This document shows positions 8,163-18,073 of a DNA stretch of 37,197 bases, piece by piece (within the stretch, counting starts at the first letter, position 1; the number at the start of each line of letters is the position of its first letter). The notes beneath the pieces were generated by a model. It saw only the letters and a program-made list of their open reading frames with translations. It was not told the DNA's origin and ran no database searches. The position numbers and the translations under genes are program-made. The DNA is from a bacterium (GTDB taxonomy: Bacteria > Fidelibacterota > UBA2242). Location: NCBI GenBank assembly GCA_018824205.1, contig JAHJGX010000223.1:1-37197 (forward strand). Direction: 5' to 3'.

Positions 8163-9608
8163 TTACGCTTTCTTCCAGAATTTAGGGATAAAAATGAGGA
8201 AAACCGAATAGAACTCCAGGCGTCCTAAAAGCATGCAGGCGATTAAAACAATTTTGTTAAATACGGAAAGACCGGCGTAACTATTCAGGGGGCCGGTAAT
8301 CCCGAGTCCCGGGCCAACGCCCCCGAGCGTCGTTGCGACTGAATAGATGGATGTATTCAGGTCAGTTCCGGAAAACGTCATCAGCAGAGAAGCAACAAAG
8401 AAGAAAACCAGGTACATGCAAATAAAAACCAGAACCGTTTTTATCGTTTTATCATCGATAACCCGGTTATTCAGTCTGATAGGGGTCACGGCCCTTGGGT
8501 GAATCAATTGAATTAATTCACGGTAGATACTTTTCATGAGGATGATTATTCGGGAGTTTTTAATCGCACCCGTTGTGGATCCCGGGCAAGCTCCGATAAA
8601 CATCAGGATCAGCAGGATAATCTGACTAAGCGGTAGCCAGCGTGCATAATCCGCCGTCACAAACCCGGTAGTGGTATTGATTGATACAACCTGAAAAGCA
8701 CCAAAACGGAATGATTCCATAAGTGTGTCATAGGAATGCATCCGCAGGTCGGCTACCACGATTACGGTACTGACAAACATTATTACCAAGTAGAATTTAA
8801 TGACATCGCCGAACTGTCTGATGCTTTTATTGGTTTTAAAAACAACCAGATAGAGGGAAAAATTGATTCCGGCCAAAATCATAAAAACTACAACGATGGC
8901 CTCGACAGAGGGACTGGCATAGTGAGCGATACTGGCATTTCTGGGAGAAAAGCCGCCAGTGGGAATTGTGGCCATGGCCGTTAAAGCGGCGTCATAAAAA
9001 GAGAGTCCGCAAAGTAATAAAAGAATAGTCTCTGCCACTGTGAGTGTCAAATAGACAATCCAGAGCAGCCGGGCTGTATCTTTAATTTTGGGTGTTATTT
9101 GTTCCTGGGCGATGGATGAAGACTCGAAATTGTAGAGGTTCCGGGCGCCAACATTTATTGCGGGCAAGACGACCAGTGCGAGAATGATGATGCCCATGCC
9201 TCCGATCCAGTGGGTCATGCTTCGCCAAACCAGCAGACTGGCCGGAAGTGCTTCAATATCATTTAATACGGATGCGCCGGTGGTCGTAAAACCAGATACG
9301 CTCTCAAAAAACGCATCAAGAAAACCGTTGAAATACCCGGACAAATGAAAAGGCAGTGCTCCCAATAATGAAACAAAAAGCCAGCCAAAAACGACAATTG
9401 CGACGGCTTCCCGTTTTTCGATGACAATTTTTTCCGGTTTATTATATTCCAGAATCAGTCCGATGCCGCCGGCTAAAATGATAGGAACAGTGAAGGCAAA
9501 AAGCAGGGAGTCCTTGTTTAAAACGCTGATAATCAGCGGGATAATTAACAGCGCCCCCAAAACCAGAAACAGGGCACCCAGAAGCGTCAAAACATGGCGG
9601 AATCTCAT
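8163..9608 (-). CDS. trkH: TrkH-type potassium uptake channel subunit
   Basis: The 481-residue membrane protein has the four-fold M1-P-M2 layout of the Trk/Ktr/HKT superfamily. Four selectivity-filter loops can be seen: SGFTTTGAS, MATIPTGGFS, SINTTTGFVT and ATTLGGVGPGLG, each with the key glycine. It should form the K+-conducting pore in the inner membrane. The usual cytoplasmic regulator TrkA/KtrA (an RCK domain) is not encoded next to it, so it must lie elsewhere. It is read towards parA with a 109-nt gap and is divergent from plsC, so it probably has its own promoter. Confidence 0.94.
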   Translation of the reverse strand: MRFRHVLTLLGALFLVLGALLIIPLIISVLNKDSLLFAFTVPIILAGGIGLILEYNKPEKIVIEKREAVAIVVFGWLFVSLLGALPFHLSGYFNGFLDAFFESVSGFTTTGASVLNDIEALPASLLVWRSMTHWIGGMGIIILALVVLPAINVGARNLYNFESSSIAQEQITPKIKDTARLLWIVYLTLTVAETILLLLCGLSFYDAALTAMATIPTGGFSPRNASIAHYASPSVEAIVVVFMILAGINFSLYLVVFKTNKSIRQFGDVIKFYLVIMFVSTVIVVADLRMHSYDTLMESFRFGAFQVVSINTTTGFVTADYARWLPLSQIILLILMFIGACPGSTTGAIKNSRIIILMKSIYRELIQLIHPRAVTPIRLNNRVIDDKTIKTVLVFICMYLVFFFVASLLMTFSGTDLNTSIYSVATTLGGVGPGLGITGPLNSYAGLSVFNKIVLIACMLLGRLEFYSVFLIFIPKFWKKA

Positions 9609-9778
9609 ATATTATCGCAATAATACCAAAAAAAGTCATTAAAAATACCACATAAGTTTACAGGTTATTTTAATACTAAGCAAATTCGCCGCCTGTTAAA
9701 AAGCCCTTGTAGCTCATAGCGGAATTTGTATATTTAATCCTGCATGATATGCCGGATTTGACACAGATGGACCAGTAA

Positions 9779-10486
9779 ATGAAACGGATTCTATATATAT
9801 ATCGATGGACTGTCGCCGTATTAGTCTTTTCACAAATTGCGGCATTGGTGTTTATCGGCATGATTTTTTATCGTCCGCAACAGTTGTTTGTACTTATTCA
9901 ACCATTATGTCGGTTGCTGTTGCGCGTGATATCCGTGAGGGTCAAGGTCACCGGCCTGGATAATTTTGATCACAGACGTCCATATTTAATAATCTGCAAT
10001 CACGAATCGCTTTTGGATGCATTTATCTGTCCGGGATATATTCCATTATTTTTTACCGTGCTTGAATTAACCGATCATTTTTCCTGGCCGGTCTGGGGTA
10101 AAATGACAAAAAAATGGGGCAATATTCCGGTTAGAAAGGGGAATCTTAAGGCTGCCATGGAAAGTCTCGACAGGGCCCGGATTCTTCTGAAAAATGGTAC
10201 ATCCATATTGATATTTCCCGAAGGAGAACGCACGATTAGCGGTAAAATGAACTCTTTTCGCAAAGGCGCGTTCCATCTGGCGAAAAGCGCCCGGGCGGAC
10301 ATATTGCCCATTGGAATGAAAGGGCTCTGGCAGGCGAAAACCAAAGGTGACTGGCGGGTGCGGTCTGCAAATGTAAATTTTAATTTCGGCAGGCCGCTTT
10401 ACTATAATGATTATCAGCATCTGAGCCTTGATCAATTAAAGGACTGGGCGGATGTGGAAATCAGGCGCCTGAAACACAGCGCTTGA
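9779..10486 (+). CDS. plsC: 1-acyl-sn-glycerol-3-phosphate acyltransferase
   Basis: The 235-residue protein carries the acyltransferase H(X4)D motif in CNHESLLDAF (about residue 79) and the glycerophosphate-binding block FPEGERTISG (about 148). Both are diagnostic of PlsC-type lysophosphatidic acid acyltransferases, which make phosphatidic acid at the inner membrane. An N-terminal hydrophobic helix (about 5-32) anchors it. It is divergent from trkH across a 170-nt gap and is followed 64 nt later by the PrdB-like gene on the same strand. A role with another lysophospholipid acceptor is possible. Confidence 0.88.
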   Translation: MKRILYIYRWTVAVLVFSQIAALVFIGMIFYRPQQLFVLIQPLCRLLLRVISVRVKVTGLDNFDHRRPYLIICNHESLLDAFICPGYIPLFFTVLELTDHFSWPVWGKMTKKWGNIPVRKGNLKAAMESLDRARILLKNGTSILIFPEGERTISGKMNSFRKGAFHLAKSARADILPIGMKGLWQAKTKGDWRVRSANVNFNFGRPLYYNDYQHLSLDQLKDWADVEIRRLKHSA

Positions 10487-10550
10487 ACAATTCTTAACTC
10501 TACTAATTATACTGCATTGAGAATACAAAATTATTTATTAAATTTAGGCT

Positions 10551-11330
10551 ATGAAAAAGACAGACTTCTCATTTTTACCCGACAAGAAACAATTGCACTA
10601 TGAGCAAATGGCGCGTTCTTATCGGATTAATGAACGCCAGAAAAATACTGCCTGGACAAATTTTGAAGGAAAATTGATCGAAAGCAAAATTGCCCTGATA
10701 TCTGTTTGCGGGGCCTACCTGAAAAGTGAAAAGGCCTTCACCGGGGGGGCGAACGAACAGAATTACGCTTATCAACCCATTGATATTAATTTTGATCGTG
10801 ACGACTTAGAGTTTATGGCCCTGGACTGGGAGACCTCCGAGGTAGCGCTGGATATCAATGTGGTCCTTCCCATTGATCGGCTTGTGTTGCTGCAAAAAGA
10901 GGGGCTGATCGGAAAAATCAATGACAACCTGTTCAGCTTTTCCGGTGTTAACGAAAACCGTGATCTGCTGGACAAATCAATTAAAAAGTTGATAAAAGAG
11001 CTGAAAAAAGAAGAGTGCCACGGAGCTCTGATTATTCCCTGCTCGGCAAAAACGGCTGAGACCGCGTGTTTAATTGCCAGCCAGGTGGAAGCAGCTAAAA
11101 TATCCACAGCTCTCTTGACGCCCTTCTATGAACAGGCGCTGATAATGTCTCCACCCCGTTGCGCTTTTATTAATTTCCCCTTTGGCAGGGTGCTTGGCAA
11201 ATCAAAACACGTGACCTTGCATACGGCGATTCTTCGGGACACCTTGCGGCTGTTTGAAAAAGCGAAAGTTCCCGGAGACATTCTGAACCTTAACTTTATT
11301 TGGTCTTACGAGAAAATTCCAAACTGGTAA
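10551..11330 (+). CDS. PrdB-like protein (glycine/sarcosine/betaine/D-proline reductase selenoprotein B family)
   Basis: The 259-residue protein resembles the GrdB/PrdB family in its order of blocks: KIALISVCGAYLKSEKAF near residues 45-62, then DINVVLPIDRL (about 100) and KEGLIGKIN. The former active-site region is GALIIPCSAKTAETAC (about 155-170), and SPPRCAFINFPFGRVLG lies near 200-215. In PrdB the active-site region normally holds a selenocysteine or cysteine in a GCPxC setting. Here it reads PCSAKTAETAC, so a cysteine is kept but the motif differs. No other reductase subunit genes and no in-frame TGA are present, so it may have a different redox role. A strong bidirectional terminator follows its stop. 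Confidence 0.62.
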   Translation: MKKTDFSFLPDKKQLHYEQMARSYRINERQKNTAWTNFEGKLIESKIALISVCGAYLKSEKAFTGGANEQNYAYQPIDINFDRDDLEFMALDWETSEVALDINVVLPIDRLVLLQKEGLIGKINDNLFSFSGVNENRDLLDKSIKKLIKELKKEECHGALIIPCSAKTAETACLIASQVEAAKISTALLTPFYEQALIMSPPRCAFINFPFGRVLGKSKHVTLHTAILRDTLRLFEKAKVPGDILNLNFIWSYEKIPNW

Positions 11331-11350
11331 AATATTTATCAAATAACTAA

Positions 11351-11384
11351 AAAACCGCCATTCGAACCGAATGGCGGTTTTTTT
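11351..11384. terminator. Bidirectional rho-independent terminator
   Basis: A perfect 14-bp stem (11351-11364 with 11368-11381) around a 3-nt loop is followed by a T run on the plus strand. It is preceded by an A run that becomes a T run on the minus strand. It sits between the convergent stops of the PrdB-like gene (11330) and pepD (11402), so it can end both transcripts. Confidence 0.93.
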
Positions 11385-11401
11385 ATTAATGGTGACTCAG
11401 A

Positions 11402-12862
11402 TTAATTGATTGCAATCCGTTTCAGGGTTTCTTCCAGTAGTCCCCAGAATTTTTTGACAGTTTTAATCTCGACCAGCTCGTCGGGAGAATGGGGATTTTT
11501 TATGGTCGGTCCGAAGGATATCATATCAATACCCGGAACGGCTTCGCCAATAATACCGCATTCGAGTCCTGCGTGGATTGCCTTAACTTCCGGAACTTTT
11601 CCGTATAAATCGTTGTGGGTGGATTTCATTATTTCCAGAATATTTGAATCCATGTTCGGATTCCAGCCCGGATATCCGCCACCCTGATGAACCGTTCCAC
11701 CCGCCAGTAAGCCGGTGGCTTTTACTTTGTCAGCAATATTATTCTTGGCAGTTTCAACCGAACTGCGCTGGCTGGTTAAAACGACAACGACGTCGTTTTC
11801 AGTCCGTACAATGGCCAGGCTGGTGGAGGTTTCTACCAGATCGGGAATGGTATAGCTCATGGAAACAACACCATGCGGAAGTGCATAAATCATATTCATA
11901 AATCGCGCTTGGAACTCTTTCAAAAATACTTTTACCGGTTTTTCTGTATCAGCAACGACCAGTTTAATGCAGGTTTCGATGCCATTATACTCGACTGTAT
12001 AAATGTGTTCGTATTCAGCTACCAATGATTTTAATCCGGCGGCATCGTCCGGGTTTACCACCACGGAGGCTTCTGCTTCCCGGGGAATGGCGTTATGTTT
12101 ACTTCCTCCGGCAAAAGAAGCGAGGAAAAAATCAAATTTATCATTGGCGTTCCAGAGCAAGCGATTCAGCAGTTTATTGGCGTTGCCCCGTCCCAACGGG
12201 ATATCCAGCCCGGAGTGACCACCCTTCAGGCCGGTGAGTTTAATGGTTAGTGGCACATAATCAATCGGTGCTTTAATCCATTCAACCGGCAATGTGATCT
12301 TGGTGTCCTTACCACCGGCGCAACCGACATATAGAGCGCCGTCTTCTTCAGAATCACCGTTGATTAATATATCCGCTCTGAGGAATCCCGGTTTAAGACC
12401 GTTAGCGCCAGTCATGCCGGTTTCTTCGTCAATGGTAAAAAGAAATTCCATTGGCGGGTTAAGCATATCTTTTGTGGCCATTACGGTTAATGCGGTCGCT
12501 ACACCAATACCATTATCGGCTCCGAGAGTGGTTCCGTCAGCACGCACATAATCACCGTCGATCTTCATTTTGATCGGGTCTCTGCGAAAGTCGTGTTCCG
12601 TGCCGCTGTTTTTTTCACAAACCATATCCAGGTGCCCCTGAATGCAAACTTTGGGTTTGTTTTCACTGCCGGGGCTGGCCGGTTTGGTAACAAGCACGTT
12701 TCCGGCCTCGTCCTGCTTATAGGGCAGGCCAAGTTCTTTGGCGACACTGATGATATATTCTGCGGCTTGCGTTTCGTGTTTGGATTCTCTGGGAATTTGA
12801 TTTAATTCATAAAAATAACGCCAGAGTTTTTCAGGGTTCAGTCCTTCAAATACGTATTTCAT
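11402..12862 (-). CDS. pepD: Aminoacyl-histidine dipeptidase (M20C, PepD)
   Basis: This 486-residue cytosolic dinuclear-zinc dipeptidase of family M20C has the usual length. Metal-site motifs are in order: QGHLDMVCEK (His and Asp, about 77-84), TLGADNGIGV (bridging Asp, about 115) and FTIDEETGMTGA (catalytic Glu pair, about 145). The lid domain contains GGHSGLDIPLGRGNAN. PepD cleaves Xaa-His and other dipeptides. It starts just 24 nt after the end of rocD with a GGAGG ribosome binding site, so the two probably form an amino-acid catabolic operon. Confidence 0.95.
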   Translation of the reverse strand: MKYVFEGLNPEKLWRYFYELNQIPRESKHETQAAEYIISVAKELGLPYKQDEAGNVLVTKPASPGSENKPKVCIQGHLDMVCEKNSGTEHDFRRDPIKMKIDGDYVRADGTTLGADNGIGVATALTVMATKDMLNPPMEFLFTIDEETGMTGANGLKPGFLRADILINGDSEEDGALYVGCAGGKDTKITLPVEWIKAPIDYVPLTIKLTGLKGGHSGLDIPLGRGNANKLLNRLLWNANDKFDFFLASFAGGSKHNAIPREAEASVVVNPDDAAGLKSLVAEYEHIYTVEYNGIETCIKLVVADTEKPVKVFLKEFQARFMNMIYALPHGVVSMSYTIPDLVETSTSLAIVRTENDVVVVLTSQRSSVETAKNNIADKVKATGLLAGGTVHQGGGYPGWNPNMDSNILEIMKSTHNDLYGKVPEVKAIHAGLECGIIGEAVPGIDMISFGPTIKNPHSPDELVEIKTVKKFWGLLEETLKRIAIN

Positions 12863-12886
12863 TGATAAACCTCCGTTTATTGAGTG

Positions 12887-14092
12887 TTAATTTTGAGTTA
12901 AAACCGCTTTTATCGTTACTAGTGCCTGGTCAATTTCTTCTTTGGTAATAACCAGCGGCGGGGCAATGCGGATCACATTTTCATGAGTTTCTTTGGCAAG
13001 AATTCCCCTTTCCTGCAATGCTTCACAAAAGCGGCGGGCGCCCCCGGCTGCTTTTGTGAGAACTATGCCGATCCATAATCCTTTGCCCCGGTAAAAGTCC
13101 ACGTGAGGACTGTCAATTTTGCGTAATTCCCCAATCAGGTATTTTCCCAATTCGGCCGAGCGCTCGATGAGTTTTTCATCAAGAATAATGGTCAATGCTT
13201 CCCTCGCAACCGCGCAGGCAACAGGATTTCCGCCATAGGTTGATCCATGATCTCCGGGATTAAAAACACCCAGAACCTCGCGTGATGATATTACCGCTGA
13301 TACCGGGTACATCCCGCCGGAAAGCGCCTTACCGATAATAACCATGTCCGGTTTGACATTTTCATGTTCGTATGCGAAAAGCATTCCCGTCCGGCCCAGG
13401 CCGCTTTGAATTTCATCGGCAATCAGCAAAACATTATTCTGTTTACACGTTTCAGCCGCTTCCCGCAGAAATCCCTCCTTTGGTAAAACGACACCGCTTT
13501 CACCCTGAATTGGTTCAACAAGAAAAGCGACCGTGTTTTCATTGATGGCCTTTTTCAACGATTCTATATCACCATATGGAATCATGGTAAAACCGGGAGT
13601 CAACGGACCGAATCCATCCCTGTATTGCTCCTCACTTGAAAAAGAGATAATAGTAATTGTACGACCATGAAAATTGCCATCACAGACAATTATTTCCGCC
13701 TTGTTTTTTTCAACGCCCTTCACGGTGTAGCCCCATTTCCGGGCGGCTTTAATGGCGGTTTCCACGGCCTCAGCACCGGAATTCATCGGCAGCATCATCT
13801 CAAAACCGGTTAATTCACACAACTCTTTTGCCAGTAAAGGCAACTGATCATTTCGAAAAGCCCGTGATGTCAGGGCCAGCCGGGCGGATTGTTCGTGGAG
13901 AACTTTTACCAGCCGCGGATGGCAGTGTCCCTGGTTAACCGCGGAATAGGCGGCCAGAAAATCCATATATTTTTTCCCCTCGACATCCTCTACCCAGATG
14001 CCGGAGCCCTTAGTCAAGACCACATCCAGAGGTTTATAGTTGTGGGCCCCGTATTTGTTTTCTATATCGATAAGTTTTTTGCTGGTAATCAT
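12887..14092 (-). CDS. rocD: Ornithine--oxo-acid transaminase
   Basis: This PLP-dependent class III aminotransferase converts ornithine and 2-oxoglutarate to glutamate semialdehyde and glutamate. The 401 residues match RocD/OAT length and sequence. The PLP lysine is Lys255 in IIGKALSGG, the cofactor-ring aspartate is Asp226 in LIADEIQSGLGRTG, and the substrate-end block KYGAHNYKPLDVVL is typical of ornithine transaminase rather than acetylornithine transaminase. The gene lies upstream of pepD in the same direction (24 nt), consistent with peptide and amino-acid degradation. An AGGTAG ribosome binding site precedes the ATG. Confidence 0.92.
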   Translation of the reverse strand: MITSKKLIDIENKYGAHNYKPLDVVLTKGSGIWVEDVEGKKYMDFLAAYSAVNQGHCHPRLVKVLHEQSARLALTSRAFRNDQLPLLAKELCELTGFEMMLPMNSGAEAVETAIKAARKWGYTVKGVEKNKAEIIVCDGNFHGRTITIISFSSEEQYRDGFGPLTPGFTMIPYGDIESLKKAINENTVAFLVEPIQGESGVVLPKEGFLREAAETCKQNNVLLIADEIQSGLGRTGMLFAYEHENVKPDMVIIGKALSGGMYPVSAVISSREVLGVFNPGDHGSTYGGNPVACAVAREALTIILDEKLIERSAELGKYLIGELRKIDSPHVDFYRGKGLWIGIVLTKAAGGARRFCEALQERGILAKETHENVIRIAPPLVITKEEIDQALVTIKAVLTQN

Positions 14093-14244
14093 GATCAGCT
14101 ACCTGTTTTAATTTTATTCCCGTTTCAAATTAACTGTCTGAAAATTTAATTAATAAATACATAATCCCCAGATTTTTCTTAAAATATTTAAGTTTTTTCG
14201 TCTTATCCGATGATTGTAAATCAACGCTTGTTAATGGTGGCGAC

Positions 14245-15696
14245 TTAAAAGTAGTACCCAATCCCAAATTTATGAATTTGTCCGCCACGCTCCCGGGTTA
14301 TTTTTCCGGGTACAGGCTTGGTAATTCTGATCGGACTGTCATCAAGGCGTTTAAAAACAGGGATTATCTGACGAAAATCATAGAATAGAGAGAACTGGTT
14401 AAACCGTCGTTCTAATTTGGATTGTACATCAAAAATATTCGCATCTATCTGAACAGGATAGTTTATTGGCGCAGACAGGAGACCAAATTCGAGTTGCGCT
14501 TCGCCAAGGAATCGAAGTTGAAAACGCGAATGAGTATAATCAAGGGCAATCTCAAGGTCTGTCCGATTCAACCGGTATCGGGAAAAACAGCCCAGTTTTT
14601 GGGAAAAGACTGTTCCCTTTGAAATGTGCCCTTTTGCGCTGTGAGCCACCGGAATAATACCAAAGGTGATGTATCCCAGGACAGGGGTTTGGAGTGAAAA
14701 ATCCCCATCGAATTGGGAATATGAAATGCCGGCGGATACTTGATGCCGGCGAATTGAATGCTCAGCAAGGATCGCCAAACCATCGTTGTCGAAAGCTCCC
14801 TTGCCGAGACTTTTATAATCGATGAATGACGGCGGATGATTGTCGGTAGAATATTTCAAGCGAGCATGATTATAGCTTATTGTGATGAAGGGCCGGGTTT
14901 TATCCATCTGAAAAAAGACGATTGAGGCCAGGGTCTGCTGCCAATTCACCGGAATATCCAGCAGGCGTTTTCCGTTCAGCGCTACTTTGTTGGTTGTGTT
15001 AAAGTACTGGAATCGGCTCTGATTATCTGATCTAAGGTTATTCAGCAGGAATCGGATGTGGTAATGTTGATTAATTAGTCTTGAATACCAGGCGCCCATC
15101 TCGATGGATTTTGATTTTGTTTGTGACGTAATCGGATTGCTAAAGGTCAGCGGCAGCCAGTTCAGAAAGTACCTGTTCAGATTGGAATCGTCGGAGCTTG
15201 GGTATGAATTTATAACCAGGTCTGCTGAAGACTCCGATTGCCGATAATGTCCCCTGAGACCCAGTGAATGTGTTTGCTTAAACATCGCCCAGACTGCGGA
15301 ATAGTCGAAAACGGCGGCGGACAGGTCCATCTGGACCGAAGTCTGATCGTTCTGGTTATCAGCCGACAGGTCGGCTACAGCTGTTTTAACGAGTAGGATT
15401 TGAGATTTTTCCCGAAAAGGGATAGTGGCAGTTGCTATATATGAATTACGGTTGATTGAGATAGCCGAAAACCCCGACAATTTTTTTCGATAGACGTCAT
15501 CATACTGAAAATTCAACTCAACCTTTTGTTCGGCTCCCCGGATTTGTGAACAATCTACCGCCGGGATTCGTTGAAAATTGGATAAAATATTGAATACCTG
15601 TGACCACTGTGCCCGGAGTGAGTGACCGACCAGGATAATGCAAAGGGGGAAAAGCAGAATCCTCTTCCCCCTGTATAATCCTTTGTGAATATTCAA
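14245..15696 (-). CDS. Putative outer-membrane beta-barrel protein, unknown function
   Basis: I do not recognise a family. The 483 residues begin with a signal peptide (basic start, hydrophobic core, cleavage near SLRAQ at about 30). The rest is rich in alternating hydrophobic/polar strands with many aromatic residues. It ends in KFGIGYYF, a terminal phenylalanine with alternating pattern that matches the outer-membrane barrel insertion signal. It starts 7 nt after the stop of the 789-residue secreted protein, so the pair is co-expressed, and it may be a surface partner or export-related barrel for that protein. The function is open. Confidence 0.68.
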   Translation of the reverse strand: MNIHKGLYRGKRILLFPLCIILVGHSLRAQWSQVFNILSNFQRIPAVDCSQIRGAEQKVELNFQYDDVYRKKLSGFSAISINRNSYIATATIPFREKSQILLVKTAVADLSADNQNDQTSVQMDLSAAVFDYSAVWAMFKQTHSLGLRGHYRQSESSADLVINSYPSSDDSNLNRYFLNWLPLTFSNPITSQTKSKSIEMGAWYSRLINQHYHIRFLLNNLRSDNQSRFQYFNTTNKVALNGKRLLDIPVNWQQTLASIVFFQMDKTRPFITISYNHARLKYSTDNHPPSFIDYKSLGKGAFDNDGLAILAEHSIRRHQVSAGISYSQFDGDFSLQTPVLGYITFGIIPVAHSAKGHISKGTVFSQKLGCFSRYRLNRTDLEIALDYTHSRFQLRFLGEAQLEFGLLSAPINYPVQIDANIFDVQSKLERRFNQFSLFYDFRQIIPVFKRLDDSPIRITKPVPGKITRERGGQIHKFGIGYYF

Positions 15697-15703
15697 GCAG
15701 ACC

Positions 15704-18073
15704 TTATTTCATCAGTGTCATTTTTCGTGTGGAGATCGTGCCGTCGATTGACAATCGGCAAAAATAGATGCCTGACGGAAAATTGCCGGCATTCCAGGTA
15801 CTGATGATTTTTCCGGCTTTGTAAGGGCCATTTATCAGTTCGCTGACCGCTTCACCGTTTAAGTTAATAATGGACAGTTTTACATCGGCCGCCCGTGGAA
15901 GATCGAACTCGATTTTCGCGACCGGGTTAAATGGGTTTGGGTAGACGGGGTAGAGTTTAAACTGTTTCGGCAAAACCGGTAATTCATATATTACGTTTAC
16001 TTTAAAACGATCCGGGAATAATCCGCCCAGCGTGCTGTCGACGCCCGTCACGAAGGCTTTCCACATCATCAGAAAGCTGCCGGGGGGGCTATCGAACCAG
16101 GCGGAAAGATTAACCCGTTCACCCTCAATCCAGGTAGTGGAATCTGGATATGCGAAATCGGAATATAGTTCCCAGGTCACCTCACTGAACATTTCCAGCA
16201 TCGAAGCCATTTCCGACGCGTTTATATCAAAATCATCCTGATACGGTTCTATGGCATTCATCAGGTCCGCCAAACTGTCGTAAAAGGTGGCTATTTTTTC
16301 AAAGGCTTCCTCAAGCCGGTCGCCCGTTTCATGAAATTTATCAATACCATAGGGGGTAACCGTGAGAAAGTTGGGATTTGACTGTTCCAGTATTAGAATG
16401 ATATCCAGTTCGCTCTCGACATTTGAAAAATTCAGCACTTCTGGATTCAAATCCAGATCAAATATTTGACTGAGTTCATCAAAAATGCCGGTTATTCCAT
16501 CAGCAATCATCGACATGCCATCGATTGCCGTCTCGATCATTTCGGTTGCCATGATGACCTGCGGAACCGTCAGGCTGTAGATTGAAAATTCGGAATCGGG
16601 TCCGATCTTGTAGGGTCCCAGTCCGTCAAAATTTTCCTTAATCAGGATAACGTAATTGGTCAAATCGTCGCTTTCGATGTATTGGTCAATATGGTAGCGA
16701 ATCTCGGAGATCTGATCCTGCAGATCAAAACTGCTCCAGTCGTAATAGAATACCAGGCTGTCAATGCGCCCTTCGGAAATAAAGCGAAGGGCTTCCTCAA
16801 TATTACCGAAATACTCTTTGTCGGTCAATAAATCATAGATAAGTGTCAATGCGATACCAAAATGCTCATCCGCTGTCTTAACCGGTTTAAGGTTTAAAAG
16901 TGCTTGATATGCATGGATTTTTAACTCAAACATTGCTCGTGAATCGTTGGCATTTAGAATAATATCCGATGCAATCAGGGCGTACATATCGGTGGTTAAT
17001 CCCCAGGGGAATGTGTTGCCGAAGGTGTAAGTTGCCAATTCTCCCTGTCGGTAATAATCCTGGTAAACGCCCCACGGGCCATCATGATGGGCAAGGCTTT
17101 CGATCAGACCTCGTGGTCGGATTGTCTTATTTTCATTCTCAGGTCCAAATGGATACTCTTTACCAGCCAGCAGGGTGTCGATCTCGGTGATTAATTCCTG
17201 CAGCGAATCCAGACCGCTGAGATCGAACTCGAAAGGTGCAAAAGGCTGATTCCAGAGCAGAATCTGCACAGAGTCTACCAGCGCGTAGAGTGAATCAAGA
17301 CCATTCCGGATCACCGCGATACCGGGATCTATATTGGCGCTGTTCTGATTCAGCGAATCAAACATCTGTGTAAAACCGCTCTCCAGTGTTTCCGCCATGT
17401 TTTCGCCAAGCATGCCAATCCGGTCAAGACGATCAAAAAATTCACGGGAAAAAATGAATAATGTGTCTTCATATTCTGTCTCCATCAACTGGACAAAAAA
17501 CTCAAAGTCGGCGGTTCCTTCGGCGACGGCGTCCCAATGATCGCCAAACATTTCAAACAGCGGATCGACCCGATTGCCAAAGTGGTCTAACGCCCCGCCA
17601 ACATCTTCAAAATCTGAACTGATATTCATTAACCAGGTATCCATTGAGTCACGATATGCTTCGTAAATTCCGGATTCGAAAAAGTCCGTGAGATTCAAGA
17701 CGAATTCATTGGGATTTTCGGCGTCCAGAATCGGCACAATATCATTCAGCGTTTGAAAAAGGATATCGGCGGCATTTTCATCGATATCGTCAAACAGATA
17801 TTCGAGGTCATTGACTAAAGTATCGCCGTTCACATGGGTCCAGGCTAATTGAAGAACAGCAAGTCCCATGTGGGCTTTCATAGTGGGAGTGTCGTCGCCT
17901 GCCAGAGGGGACAGGACCTGAGCCTGATAGGCCGCCTCTTTACCTGCCAGGTAAAGGATGTACTCCGGTGAGATTTCCTTGTGCAATACCAGATCCGGCG
18001 TCTGGGCCTCAAGCGGCGGGAACAGGGTTAGAAAAGGCAGTAAAATAAGCATTGTTTTTGTAGCATTTTTCAT
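15704..18073 (-). CDS. Large secreted protein with C-terminal PNPFNP sorting domain
   Basis: The 789-residue protein begins with a signal peptide (MKNATKTMLILLPFLTLFPP, cleavage near EAQ). The long middle region (about 25-700) is acidic and mostly helical, with repeated spaced aspartates, and I recognise no enzymatic domain. The last 80 residues form the FlgD/T9SS type A-like sorting domain: YPVYPNPFNPVAKIEFDLP, then KLSIINLNGE and SGIYFCRLSIDG, ending RKMTLMK. This domain type directs surface attachment or secretion in FCB-group bacteria. The outer-membrane-like gene follows after 7 nt. The role is unknown; it could be a surface structural protein or an adhesin. Confidence 0.8.
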   Translation of the reverse strand: MKNATKTMLILLPFLTLFPPLEAQTPDLVLHKEISPEYILYLAGKEAAYQAQVLSPLAGDDTPTMKAHMGLAVLQLAWTHVNGDTLVNDLEYLFDDIDENAADILFQTLNDIVPILDAENPNEFVLNLTDFFESGIYEAYRDSMDTWLMNISSDFEDVGGALDHFGNRVDPLFEMFGDHWDAVAEGTADFEFFVQLMETEYEDTLFIFSREFFDRLDRIGMLGENMAETLESGFTQMFDSLNQNSANIDPGIAVIRNGLDSLYALVDSVQILLWNQPFAPFEFDLSGLDSLQELITEIDTLLAGKEYPFGPENENKTIRPRGLIESLAHHDGPWGVYQDYYRQGELATYTFGNTFPWGLTTDMYALIASDIILNANDSRAMFELKIHAYQALLNLKPVKTADEHFGIALTLIYDLLTDKEYFGNIEEALRFISEGRIDSLVFYYDWSSFDLQDQISEIRYHIDQYIESDDLTNYVILIKENFDGLGPYKIGPDSEFSIYSLTVPQVIMATEMIETAIDGMSMIADGITGIFDELSQIFDLDLNPEVLNFSNVESELDIILILEQSNPNFLTVTPYGIDKFHETGDRLEEAFEKIATFYDSLADLMNAIEPYQDDFDINASEMASMLEMFSEVTWELYSDFAYPDSTTWIEGERVNLSAWFDSPPGSFLMMWKAFVTGVDSTLGGLFPDRFKVNVIYELPVLPKQFKLYPVYPNPFNPVAKIEFDLPRAADVKLSIINLNGEAVSELINGPYKAGKIISTWNAGNFPSGIYFCRLSIDGTISTRKMTLMK

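Noticed and set aside
5078-9778. parS site near parAB
   Set aside because: No sequence close to the usual TGTTTCACGTGAAACA palindrome was seen in the gaps around the cluster.
10551-11330. Selenocysteine codon in the PrdB-like gene
   Set aside because: The frame is open without an internal TGA, and the active-site position is an ordinary cysteine codon.
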